Of a DNA stretch of 19,993 nucleotides, positions 13,002 through 19,993 are shown one piece after another. Every line of letters starts with the position of its first letter. Position 1 is the first letter of the stretch. Under the pieces are notes generated by a model that saw only the letters and a list, made by a program, of their open reading frames with translations, ran no database searches and was not told the origin of the DNA. Source of the DNA: JAFGQJ01 sp964495755 (lineage in GTDB: Bacteria; Spirochaetota; Spirochaetia; SZUA-6; DRHE01); NCBI GenBank assembly GCA_964495755.1, contig CAZBXU010000057.1, forward strand, positions 1 through 19,993, given 5' to 3'. Position numbers and translations under genes: made by a program.

Positions 13002-15177
13002 TATAAGCATATCTCTTTTATTCCTTCTCCTCTCACTGACCCAGTGCAAGGCGGATACCGTGTGGGGCATATCCCAGTCCACCTTCCTGGAGCGGCTGGC
13101 CAGACAGGAAAACGCGTTTCTAGCGGATCTTCAAATCGAAGATGGGAATCTGGCGGAGGCTTTTCGTCTTGGACCGGGAGCGCCCTACTACCTGGCTATC
13201 ATTCTCATCTCATTGGAACGGGAACAGACGGCGGAGAAATTGCTGACACTTCAGTGGCAGCGAGGAGACTCGCCCTGGCGGGAGGAGGCGGCCCTCCTGC
13301 ACTTGAGTATCCAGATGGATAACCGTCGCTACGAAGAAGCCGAGATTCTGGCTAAACAGATCCTTCGACGCGCACGGGAGCAGCGTTATACATTCCCGGC
13401 GAAGAGGAAGTTGGTGGAGGCCGTCTACTGGCAGGAGCAGGACGAGGAGGTGTTGACCCTCCTCGAGGAGATGAGAAACAGCGACGCACCCTGGGACGAC
13501 GAGTTGGATCTTTTCACCGCCGTGTCCAGTCAAAGGCTCGAGAGGCAGGGATGGAAGCAGCTTTTTATCGATCTGTTTTACAGCAAGCGCACCTCGATTC
13601 TTCACTCCCGTGCCTATGCGTATCTGGAGCAGGAGGGCGTGCTGGATTCTTTTCCTCAAGGCGCCTCGCTGTTTTTCCAGAGCAAGGACCTGCTCTACCG
13701 AGGCCGTAACTCTGAAGCGATCGATCTGATCGAGAAGTCCCTGCCGGGGCTCGAGATCGAGCAGCTGGACCCGGATATCCTGATAGAGGAGATGGGGGCC
13801 GCCTATTTTGCCGTGGCGGAACACAACAGGGGCGCCGCAGTGCTGTTGGATCTCTCCGATAGATTTTCCCCCTCGCAGCGCCTCGCCGCCATAGAGATGG
13901 CGGGCAGGTTGTATCGAAAGGAGGGAAACTTCCCGGAAGCGAGGCGACTGCTCGCCGAAGTGGTTCGGGAAACCGACTCCCCGGAGCAGAGGGACAGAGC
14001 CATCTGGTTTGCCCTGGATATGGCCAGAAGTCTCTCCCCTGGAGAATTTCTCGGCCAGGTCGAGGAGCTGGCATCCGAATGGCACGACCCGGTTTTTTTC
14101 AAAGCTATCCTCGAGCCGGAAATTTCTCGGCTGGTCGCTCAGAGGAATTGGGAGGATCTGCACCTTCTCTACCGCTTGCTCCAAGGGTACGGCCCGCCGG
14201 AAACAATGGCCAGACTGGCCTATATCAACGCACGGGCAGTTAGTTTGGGCATGCTGGATTCTTCCGGTTCCAAAGTTTCCCTGTCCCCCCAGTCTCTGTT
14301 TTTGGAGGCCCGCAGTGTAGGTGAGGGCTATTACAGGTACCTTTCCGAAGCGGCCTTGACCGATATGGGGTTTCCCCTTCAGTGGAGCATCGGGGCAGCG
14401 GATCAGCCCGACAGCTCCTCCCCCTACAACGGGGCGGAGGAGCAAACCGGGTACGACGATTCACTGGAAATTTTGATCCGGGGATACTTCGAGTATGGAC
14501 TCTACGAGCGTGGAATGGAACTCCTTCGATCGCATTGGCGCACCCTCCCCCCGGGATTGATTCTTGATAGTGCGCTTATTCTTCAGGACCGCGGGGAGTA
14601 TCTGTCTTCAGTTCGCCTCATGAATCTGTACGTTCTGCGGAAGCCTATGGCGGCGGAGCGGGGGGATCTTGAGCTTCTGTACCCGCAAGCCTTCGGCGAG
14701 CATATCGGTGGGCTGGCGAAGGGCGAGGATATCCCGGCTTCAGTGTTTTTTGCTCTGGTGCGGGAGGAGAGCTACTTTGATCCACAGATCGTATCCCGCT
14801 CCGGGGCGATCGGCCTTACCCAGTTGATGCCGGAGACGGCCGGGGATTCCGCTCGCAGGCTCCGCATGGAGGAATATGACCTCCGGGATCCTGAACAGAA
14901 TCTACGCCTGGGGGCTCGTCATTTTTCCAGGCTGCTATCCCGGCTTGAAGACATACCTAAAGCACTGATGGCCTACAACGCCGGGTTGTCCCGGCTGAGG
15001 AGCTGGGAGCGGAACTTCGCCGGTTTGCCAACGGATCTGCTTGCCGAGGCTATCCCCTTCCCGGAAACCCGCAACTATGTGCGCAAGATCCTTGTTTCTG
15101 CTGTATACTACGGTGGTTTGTACTACGATCAGTCCCTCGAAGAAACGGTGTTTCTCTTCTTCCCGGGGCTGAAGTGA
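12967..15177 (+). CDS. soluble lytic murein transglycosylase (SLT domain)
   Basis: The 736-residue product resembles Slt-type lytic transglycosylases, which cleave the MurNAc-GlcNAc bond of peptidoglycan to form anhydro-muropeptides. The C-terminal SLT domain is clear: IPASVFFALVREESYFDP with catalytic Glu at residue 601, SRSGAIGLTQLMPETA, then ALMAYNAGLSRLRSW and ETRNYVRKIL. The preceding ~560 residues are helical and TPR-like, as in the Slt70 ring. The N-terminus is a signal peptide (hydrophobic ISISISLLFLLLSLTQC, then KADT), exported by signal peptidase I or, less canonically, as a lipoprotein at the Cys. No ATG or GTG is well placed. TTG 12967 is chosen because it keeps the signal peptide and adds a short polar start, overlapping the LysM gene by 35 bp. 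An ATT at 12997 is an alternative. The open frame continues to 12733 but only as a shadow of the LysM gene. Confidence 0.9.
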   Translation: MQVQNSSFQRISISISLLFLLLSLTQCKADTVWGISQSTFLERLARQENAFLADLQIEDGNLAEAFRLGPGAPYYLAIILISLEREQTAEKLLTLQWQRGDSPWREEAALLHLSIQMDNRRYEEAEILAKQILRRAREQRYTFPAKRKLVEAVYWQEQDEEVLTLLEEMRNSDAPWDDELDLFTAVSSQRLERQGWKQLFIDLFYSKRTSILHSRAYAYLEQEGVLDSFPQGASLFFQSKDLLYRGRNSEAIDLIEKSLPGLEIEQLDPDILIEEMGAAYFAVAEHNRGAAVLLDLSDRFSPSQRLAAIEMAGRLYRKEGNFPEARRLLAEVVRETDSPEQRDRAIWFALDMARSLSPGEFLGQVEELASEWHDPVFFKAILEPEISRLVAQRNWEDLHLLYRLLQGYGPPETMARLAYINARAVSLGMLDSSGSKVSLSPQSLFLEARSVGEGYYRYLSEAALTDMGFPLQWSIGAADQPDSSSPYNGAEEQTGYDDSLEILIRGYFEYGLYERGMELLRSHWRTLPPGLILDSALILQDRGEYLSSVRLMNLYVLRKPMAAERGDLELLYPQAFGEHIGGLAKGEDIPASVFFALVREESYFDPQIVSRSGAIGLTQLMPETAGDSARRLRMEEYDLRDPEQNLRLGARHFSRLLSRLEDIPKALMAYNAGLSRLRSWERNFAGLPTDLLAEAIPFPETRNYVRKILVSAVYYGGLYYDQSLEETVFLFFPGLK

Positions 15178-15195
15178 AAATAGGGAGGGAAGGCC

Positions 15196-15996
15196 GTGAG
15201 CACCGTTCAATCCTTGCTGCTCGGCGCACTTCAGGGAGTTGCCGAGTTCCTGCCGATTTCCAGCTCAGGTCATCTGATGTTGCTGAGAAATGTGATGAAC
15301 TTGGAGGATATTCCACTGCTGTACGACGTGCTTCTTCATGTCTCCACGTTGATCGTGGTGGTAATCGTTTTTCGAAAGAAAATCCTTTCGATCCTGTTTT
15401 CGATCTGGAGATACTTGAGAAGAGCTTCGACGCCCGAGGATCGGGAGAATCTGAATCTAACCCTCTATATCCTCGTTGCAACCGTAGTGACAGGCGGCGT
15501 TGGCCTGGTTCTTTCGGGCTTTGAAGAGGTCTTTTTCCGGCAGCCCCGACTCGTTTCCTTTCTCTTTCTCATCACGGCCCTGATTTTGATCTCAACCCTC
15601 TTTGGCCGAGGCCGGCGGGATTATCTGCAGATGGGATTCTTTGGAGCATTGATCGTAGGACTGGCCCAGGGAATCGGGGTGCTTCCCGGAATCTCACGAG
15701 CGGGGATCACGATCTCCGTCGCCCTTCTGTGGGGCTTGGACAGACAGAGAGCGGGGGAGTTTTCCTTTTTAATCGCGATTCCTGCGATTCTCGGCGCCCT
15801 GCTCCTGCAGCTGCGCGAAGCCGGCTCGCTCCTCGAAGTGGTCGATCCGGCAGCCCTCGTGGCTGGTTTTGCCGCTTCCTTCGCTGTTGGACTGATCGCG
15901 CTGCTTCTGCTGTTGAGAGTTGTACGGAAGGGTAGGCTGGCTCTGTTCAGTATCTATCTTGTGCCGCTGGCGGTGGTCACTTTCATCCTGCTCTGA
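15196..15996 (+). CDS. uppP: undecaprenyl-diphosphatase UppP (BacA)
   Basis: The 266-residue membrane protein has both signature regions of UppP, which dephosphorylates undecaprenyl pyrophosphate to recycle the lipid carrier for peptidoglycan and other wall polymers. The first is LGALQGVAEFLPISSSGHL (residues 9-27, with E17 and H26) and the second is the PGISRAGITISVALLWGLDR stretch with the conserved arginine. About seven to eight hydrophobic segments follow the family pattern. GTG 15196 is preceded by GGGAGGG at a good distance. It begins 18 bases after the transglycosylase stop, so co-transcription with it is likely, coupling carrier recycling to wall turnover. Length is normal. The first acidic position of the E. 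coli enzyme is Gln here, as in many homologues. Confidence 0.96.
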   Translation: MSTVQSLLLGALQGVAEFLPISSSGHLMLLRNVMNLEDIPLLYDVLLHVSTLIVVVIVFRKKILSILFSIWRYLRRASTPEDRENLNLTLYILVATVVTGGVGLVLSGFEEVFFRQPRLVSFLFLITALILISTLFGRGRRDYLQMGFFGALIVGLAQGIGVLPGISRAGITISVALLWGLDRQRAGEFSFLIAIPAILGALLLQLREAGSLLEVVDPAALVAGFAASFAVGLIALLLLLRVVRKGRLALFSIYLVPLAVVTFILL

Positions 15997-16029
15997 GATA
16001 GGGGCCCTTTCACTCTTCTTACTTTTGTT

Positions 16030-16171
16030 CCGATAACAGACGTAGAGGGAACTTTGAAGCGTAGTATTTCAAGCATTTCCTATATCCTGGCCTTGCTCCT
16101 GACAGTTGTTGCCGCCGGGATCCTTGTCTCTCTGCTGCGGGTCATCAACGCTCAGCAAGGTCTGTTATCGG
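16030..16171. repeat. 12-bp inverted repeat spanning the ftsK start
   Basis: CCGATAACAGAC (16030-16041) in the ftsK leader and GTCTGTTATCGG (16160-16171) inside the early coding region are exact reverse complements, 118 bases apart. The left arm lies just before the ribosome-binding site. The two arms could pair in the mRNA or be paired protein sites, or the match may be chance. Confidence 0.5.
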
Positions 16172-18153
16172 TACCGGGGGAGTTTCTCTTCGTCACCTTT
16201 CTGTGGGCTTCCTTTTTCATTCCCGTGTACTTGATTTTCCTGGCCTTGTTTCTGCTCTCCCGGCGGTTCTCCGGCAGGGGACTGTTTGTCTTGAATCTGT
16301 TTATCCTGCCCTTTATCACGGCCAGCGTCTTTCACAAGGTGGTGCTGCACGGGACCATACCCGGTTCGTTTCTCCCTGATCTGATGGTCGACACCTTCGG
16401 TCGCACCCTGTCGGCTATTTTTCTCTTTCTCATCGTTTTGTTCGAGCTCTTTCTGATCTTCACCCTGCGCGGTGTTCTGAGAACACGAGCCGGGTCACGC
16501 GAGGCGGGGACAGAAACACCTGCCGGAAGAGCGCGGCCCCGTAAACCAAAACGGAAACGCACTGCGGCAGCGGCGAGCGCTTCCGCCGAGGTGCCGGAGC
16601 TGGAGATAGTGTTGGAGGAAGGCACCCCGGTGGTGAAGCCGCGACCCGCCCCGGAGGCTGAAGCCAGGCAGCAAATCCTCTCTCGACAGAAGGTGAGCCC
16701 GCGCAGCAGCCGCGATTCCGGAGGTAAGACAGGATCCGCGGGGGGAGTTTACTCCTTTCCCATCAAAGGACTGCTCAAGGACTATCCGGACGGGGAGTAC
16801 TGGGAGATCGACGCCGATACCCGCCGCTCCTCCGAGGTGCTGATGGAGACTCTGAAGGAGTTCAAGATCAATGCCGAGGTCACGGGAATCCGCAAGGGCC
16901 CGGTGATCACAATGTTCGAGATCCTTCCCTCACCCGGAGTGAAGATCTCCAAGATCGTCAATCTGGCCGACAATATCGCCCTGCGTTTGGCCGCCTCCAG
17001 GGTCAGAATCGTGGCGCCCATCCCGGGGAAACACGCCGTGGGGATTGAAGTGCCCAACAAGAGACGAGCCATTGTCTCGTTCAAAGAGATTGTCAGCCTG
17101 AAGGATTTTCAGGATGCCCGGATGGAGATTCCCATCGCGCTGGGTAAAGGCATCTCCGGAGAGGCTCAGCTGATCGATCTGACACAGACCCCTCATCTCC
17201 TCATTGCCGGGGCAACGGGCAGCGGAAAGTCCGTCTGCGTCAACTCCATCATCTGTTCGATCCTGTTCAGGAAGACACCGGAAGATGTTCGCATCCTGCT
17301 CATCGATCCGAAGATCGTAGAGCTGAAAGCCTATAACGGCATTCCTCATTTGTTGACCCCTGTGGTTACCGAACCAAAAAGGGCCTTTCAAGCGCTGCAG
17401 TACTGCATCGACGAGATGGAGCGGCGCTACTCCATGTTGGACTACATCGGAGCCCGGGATATTCGCTCCTACAACAAGAAGGCGGCCAAGCACAAGCTGA
17501 CCATCCAGAAGATCCCCTACTGGGTGATTCTGATCGACGAGTTCGCCGATCTTATGGCCACCACCGGCAAGGAGATGGAGGCGGTACTGGCCAGGCTGGC
17601 CGCCATGGCCCGGGCGGTTGGCATTCATCTGGTCCTGGCAACCCAGAGACCGTCGATCGACGTGATCACGGGTCTGATTAAAGCCAACATTCCCTCCCGG
17701 ATCGCCTTCATGGTGGCCAGCAAGTTTGATTCACGAATCATCATCGATTCCGTCGGCGCCGAGAAGCTCCTCGGCCAGGGAGATATGCTCTTCACACCGG
17801 CTTGGGACCCGATCCCCGTACGCATCCAAGGAACGTATCTCTCCGAAGAGGAAGTGGAAGCCATCACAGATCACGCCCGGAGCCTTGGCGAGCCGGAGTA
17901 TCTAGACGAGGAGATGTTCTTCGATGAGGAAGAGGAGGAGTATGAGGGATCCGGCTCCGAAGATCCGTTGATGGACAAGGCGATCGACATTGTCTTGGCC
18001 GCCGGGAAGGCCTCCGCCTCTTATATCCAACGCCGATTAAAGGTTGGCTACAATCGGGCAGCTAGGATGGTCGAAGAGATGGAACGCATGGGTATCGTCG
18101 GACCCGCCCAAGGCAGCAAGCCCCGCGAGATTCTTCACGTGCCCGACCGCTGA
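16054..18153 (+). CDS. ftsK: DNA translocase FtsK/SpoIIIE
   Basis: The 699-residue protein is an FtsK/SpoIIIE-type hexameric motor that pumps chromosomal DNA during division. The N-terminal 150 residues hold about four membrane helices, followed by a basic, Ala/Pro-rich linker (to about 225). The motor domain has Walker A GATGSGKS (386-393) and Walker B VILIDEFADLM (near 490-500). RAVGIHLVLATQRPS and GLIKANIPSRIAFMVASK are family motifs. The C-terminal gamma winged helix (DPLMDKAIDIVLAAGKASAS to the end) carries the RRLKVGYNRAARMVEEMERMGIV pattern that reads orienting sequences. TTG 16054 follows GAGGG by four bases and is the only start that keeps the first membrane helix. It lies 57 bases after uppP. 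The length is that of compact SpoIIIE-like forms, not the long E. coli FtsK. Confidence 0.96.
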   Translation: MKRSISSISYILALLLTVVAAGILVSLLRVINAQQGLLSVPGEFLFVTFLWASFFIPVYLIFLALFLLSRRFSGRGLFVLNLFILPFITASVFHKVVLHGTIPGSFLPDLMVDTFGRTLSAIFLFLIVLFELFLIFTLRGVLRTRAGSREAGTETPAGRARPRKPKRKRTAAAASASAEVPELEIVLEEGTPVVKPRPAPEAEARQQILSRQKVSPRSSRDSGGKTGSAGGVYSFPIKGLLKDYPDGEYWEIDADTRRSSEVLMETLKEFKINAEVTGIRKGPVITMFEILPSPGVKISKIVNLADNIALRLAASRVRIVAPIPGKHAVGIEVPNKRRAIVSFKEIVSLKDFQDARMEIPIALGKGISGEAQLIDLTQTPHLLIAGATGSGKSVCVNSIICSILFRKTPEDVRILLIDPKIVELKAYNGIPHLLTPVVTEPKRAFQALQYCIDEMERRYSMLDYIGARDIRSYNKKAAKHKLTIQKIPYWVILIDEFADLMATTGKEMEAVLARLAAMARAVGIHLVLATQRPSIDVITGLIKANIPSRIAFMVASKFDSRIIIDSVGAEKLLGQGDMLFTPAWDPIPVRIQGTYLSEEEVEAITDHARSLGEPEYLDEEMFFDEEEEEYEGSGSEDPLMDKAIDIVLAAGKASASYIQRRLKVGYNRAARMVEEMERMGIVGPAQGSKPREILHVPDR

Positions 18154-18175
18154 TTGTCGACCATTTGTCTTGATG

Positions 18176-18188
18176 GCCTCGACGAGGC
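18176..18188 (+). terminator. weak candidate terminator after ftsK
   Basis: GCCTC-GAC-GAGGC forms a five-pair hairpin with a three-base loop 22 bases after the ftsK stop. It is followed by GCCTTAATTATTTT, which is only loosely T-rich. It lies in the 49-bp space between convergent genes. The stem is short, so confidence is low. Confidence 0.3.
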
Positions 18189-18202
18189 GCCTTAATTATT
18201 TT

Positions 18203-19240
18203 CTACAGTATACCTGCCTGAAACAGTCCCAGCACGATCGTGGCTGCCATGGACAGCAGGGTGACCCGGCCGATCCAGCGGTGGATGGCCCGTACTTTCT
18301 TGGCCCTGCTCGGTACTTTTCGGATCTTGAGCATGAAATGTCCTAAAAAGGGAGTGAAAACAATAAGGATGATGGTGATCAATCCGATGTAGGAGTGAAG
18401 GACCTGCAGATGGACCTGGGTAATTTGGGAGATCATGTATACGGCCATGGCCACGCCGATCACCCCGATCGTTCCTCCGGCTATTCCGATCCGGCGGTGC
18501 ATTTTGAGCCACCATTTCTTTCGCTTGAGGTAGCGGGGAAAGAACATTCCCAAGAAGAGCAGAACGAAGGCGGTTGCCATCAAGACCGCATGCACCGGAT
18601 ACAGCAGGGCATAGAGATCACGCTGCCCTACGGTCTCCGACTGGACCGATGTTTGCCCCCCTGACAAGCGCATCGTAGCTCCGCCCTTCCTGCTGTGCAG
18701 GTCCCGGTAGTCATCGGAGCCGCTGTAAGCCCAGATGATCTTGATCTCCCCGTCTTGGGACAGGGCTTTGTCGTAGGCATCCCCTGAGTCGCGCGGACGG
18801 GTGAACTCGAAGGTAGTAACGCCCCCCTGCTCGTCCGCGGCGAAGGAGAGGAGATTCTGCTGGCCTCCCAACTCCTCGTCCGGAGGATGAGGGCCGAACA
18901 ACCCTGTTGAGTAGCAGTCCAGTGCTCCCGCACTCCCGCCGGCCTCGACCCAGCCGAAGACCATGTCCGCTTCTGCCATGACTTGAGTCGGATCGATCCC
19001 CAGGCATACCCAGCCCTCGGTCCGGGCCTGGATGCCGAAATGGGCGGTATCCTGATCAACCTCCCAGTACAGGAGATAATCCCCGGCGGCCAAGGAGAGC
19101 CGGTTCCCGTACTCCCCTTCGGCAATGGTGCCGTCGATATCCACGGCGGATACGGAGGAAGCACTTGCCAGCACCAGGAGGACGGTTATAACTCGTAAGA
19201 TTCGACCCCACCTGGAACCGGTTATTTTCGTGATAATCAT
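18203..19240 (-). CDS. DOMON domain / cytochrome b561-type membrane protein
   Basis: From ATG 19240 the product is 345 residues (349 from ATG 19252). A signal peptide (ILRVITVLLVLASASSVSA) is followed by a DOMON-like beta domain (about 30-190), with IDGTIAEGEYGN, DYLLYWEVD and GWVCLGIDPTQVMAEADMV. Such domains bind heme or sugar. The C-terminal part has about five membrane helices of cytochrome b561/ferric-reductase type. Histidines in YPVHAVLMA, MHRRIGIAGG, VLHSYIGL and IHRWIGR fit two heme b sites. By analogy it would move electrons across or along the cytoplasmic membrane from an outer donor or substrate. A candidate promoter overlaps the upstream ATG, which favours ATG 19240. No Shine-Dalgarno is visible. 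It is convergent with ftsK and has no obvious partner gene here. Confidence 0.83.
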   Translation of the reverse strand: MIITKITGSRWGRILRVITVLLVLASASSVSAVDIDGTIAEGEYGNRLSLAAGDYLLYWEVDQDTAHFGIQARTEGWVCLGIDPTQVMAEADMVFGWVEAGGSAGALDCYSTGLFGPHPPDEELGGQQNLLSFAADEQGGVTTFEFTRPRDSGDAYDKALSQDGEIKIIWAYSGSDDYRDLHSRKGGATMRLSGGQTSVQSETVGQRDLYALLYPVHAVLMATAFVLLFLGMFFPRYLKRKKWWLKMHRRIGIAGGTIGVIGVAMAVYMISQITQVHLQVLHSYIGLITIILIVFTPFLGHFMLKIRKVPSRAKKVRAIHRWIGRVTLLSMAATIVLGLFQAGIL

Positions 19241-19249
19241 GGAGGATAG

Positions 19250-19277
19250 CATATATCAGTTGTCCATGACCTGTAAA
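19250..19277 (-). promoter_or_regulatory. candidate promoter of the DOMON/b561 gene
   Basis: On the minus strand TTTACA (19277-19272) and TATATG (19255-19250) are 16 bases apart. The predicted transcript start, near 19243, is about three bases from ATG 19240, and the alternative ATG 19252 would lie inside the -10 box. Confidence 0.38.
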
Positions 19278-19310
19278 CCTGACCGGTTGGGCGGGAAGAT
19301 GGAGCCGCTC

Positions 19311-19330
19311 CCACGATAAGAGGATCGTGG
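19311..19330. terminator. hairpin between permease fragment and DOMON gene
   Basis: CCACGAT (19311-19317) and ATCGTGG (19324-19330) form a seven-pair stem with a six-base loop. On the plus strand a T7 run follows after nine bases, but nothing is known to be transcribed in that direction. On the minus strand, where the permease is read, no T tract follows. It may end permease transcription inefficiently or act in both directions. Confidence 0.4.
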
Positions 19331-19343
19331 AACGGAGATTTTT

Positions 19344-19715
19344 TTATCTTTTAATCGAACCTGCGGTCAGCCCACGCACAAAGTATTTTCCAGATACGAT
19401 ATACACAATGAGAGTGGGTATACCAGCGATAATTGCTGCCGCCATATCCACGCTGTATTCCTTTACCCCTGTACTTGTATTCACAAGGTTGTTCAGGGCC
19501 ACCGTGACGGGCTGACTGTCGCTTCCTGAAAAACACACACCGAAGAGGAAGTCGTTCCAGATTTGAGTTGTTTGCCAGATAATAGCAACTACGAAGATCG
19601 GTCCTGAGATCGGCAACATGATCCTACCAAAGATCTTGAAAAACGCCGCCCCGTCGATCTTCGCGGCTTCAAGTAGCTCATCCGGAATCGCTGCATAATA
19701 ATTACGAAAAAACAA
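19344..19715 (-). pseudogene. sugar ABC transporter permease, C-terminal part only (MalG-like)
   Basis: The 123-residue segment is the C-terminal half of a binding-protein-dependent sugar transporter inner-membrane subunit of the MalG type. It carries the cytoplasmic EAA loop (IPDELLEAAKIDGAAFFKIF, then GRIMLPISGP), which docks with the ATPase. Two hydrophobic segments follow (GPIFVVAIIWQTTQIW and AAAIIAGIPTLIVYIVSG), and the end reads KYFVRGLTAGSIKR, a normal terminus. MalG-type proteins have about 270-280 residues, so roughly 150 N-terminal residues are missing. The TTG at 19715 is only the first start codon in this frame. The same frame continues upstream for about ten plausible residues (AGLPSISLFFR), then becomes unrelated, GC-rich sequence with a stop. 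The gene is therefore either truncated by rearrangement or joined to foreign sequence by misassembly. Confidence 0.8.
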
Positions 19716-19993
19716 GGATATAGATGGCAGTCCAGCTCTGACGCATGATGGGTCGTCGGCGCCTCGGCGGCGGTCGGTGCAGAGGCGCCGACGGTTTCAT
19801 CGGGAGGGAATCTGGTTTATCGCGGCTCGGAGTGCCACCGGCACGTTTTCCAGACCGTGATTCATGGTACGCTGCAGCCGCCAACGGCATCCGCAGGGCA
19901 GCAGCTATCCACCTTGGGGATCAAGAGGGGGACGGGCATGGGGGCCCTTCTCTTTGAAGACCTTCACCAGTTTAACCGAGAAGGCAGCTAGAA
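19716..19993. other. terminal 278 bp with no recognised gene
   Basis: This stretch should hold the front half of the permease but does not. No frame gives a recognisable protein on either strand. The longest open stretches are a 70-codon plus-strand frame rich in Arg and Gly and a 62-codon minus-strand frame, both without family features. It contains the strong inverted repeat at 19754-19793. Confidence 0.6.
19754..19793. repeat. GC-rich 12-bp inverted repeat (hairpin)
   Basis: CGTCGGCGCCTC (19754-19765) and GAGGCGCCGACG (19782-19793) are perfect reverse complements around a 16-base loop. No T tract follows on either strand, so it is not a standard terminator. It lies about 40 bases from the point where permease homology ends. 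Confidence 0.8.

Noticed and set aside
13210..14445. 411-codon open frame on the minus strand
   Set aside because: It lies antisense to the transglycosylase, has no family motifs, no ribosome-binding site and a composition typical of a GC-rich shadow frame.
1..19993. CRISPR array, tRNA, rRNA, transposase or phage genes
   Set aside because: No regularly spaced repeats, cloverleaf-like segments, rRNA signatures or transposase motifs were seen on either strand.

Overview
This is a 20 kb piece of bacterial chromosome, most likely from a free-living or sediment-type anaerobic spirochaete (Spirochaetota). The assignment is inferred from gene content and architecture, namely mnmE-mnmG-rsmG followed by a TPR protein, a LysM protein, a lytic transglycosylase, uppP and a SpoIIIE/FtsK translocase. 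It was not tested by database search. The coding strands look moderately GC-rich. A run of 100 Ns and truncated genes at both ends indicate a draft or metagenomic scaffold.

Left region (1-3812, minus strand): a probable operon reads from an AT-rich promoter near 3750 towards the left edge. Its order is a truncated Gfo/Idh/MocA oxidoreductase remnant, a tungsten-type aldehyde:ferredoxin oxidoreductase (AOR), a MoaD/ThiS-like small protein ending in GG, a cupin-type (archaeal-type) glucose-6-phosphate isomerase, and a DeoR/GlpR repressor cut by the window edge. This looks like a sugar-responsive oxidative module run by pterin and ferredoxin chemistry, with its own regulator and a candidate operator at the promoter.

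Second minus-strand operon (3813-6390): an uncharacterised coiled-coil protein, a glycerophosphodiester phosphodiesterase, a histidine-phosphatase and a GreA/GreB-family factor, tightly packed. It is divergent from mnmE, and candidate promoters face both ways in the 137-bp gap.

Central region (6528-11785): mnmE, mnmG and rsmG (tRNA U34 modification and 16S rRNA methylation) are translationally coupled. They meet head-on a membrane-anchored TPR protein, with the two genes overlapping by 23 bp at their 3' ends.

Envelope cluster (11953-18153, plus strand): this holds an unusual membrane protein with an Hsp70 substrate-binding-like domain on the predicted cytoplasmic side and a LysM domain on the outer side. 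It is followed by a soluble lytic transglycosylase, undecaprenyl-diphosphatase (uppP) and an FtsK/SpoIIIE DNA translocase. The set links peptidoglycan turnover, lipid-carrier recycling and division or segregation. The N-gap lies inside the Hsp70-like/LysM gene, is flanked by identical 55-bp sequences and is very probably an assembly artefact. Merging the copies restores one 297-residue reading frame.

Right region (18154-19993, minus strand): a DOMON plus cytochrome b561-type membrane protein, then the C-terminal part of a sugar ABC transporter permease whose N-terminal half is missing. The last 278 bases hold no gene I recognise, only a strong GC-rich 12-bp inverted repeat. No tRNA, rRNA, CRISPR array or insertion sequence was recognised anywhere, and no stretch above 300 bases lacks a gene.
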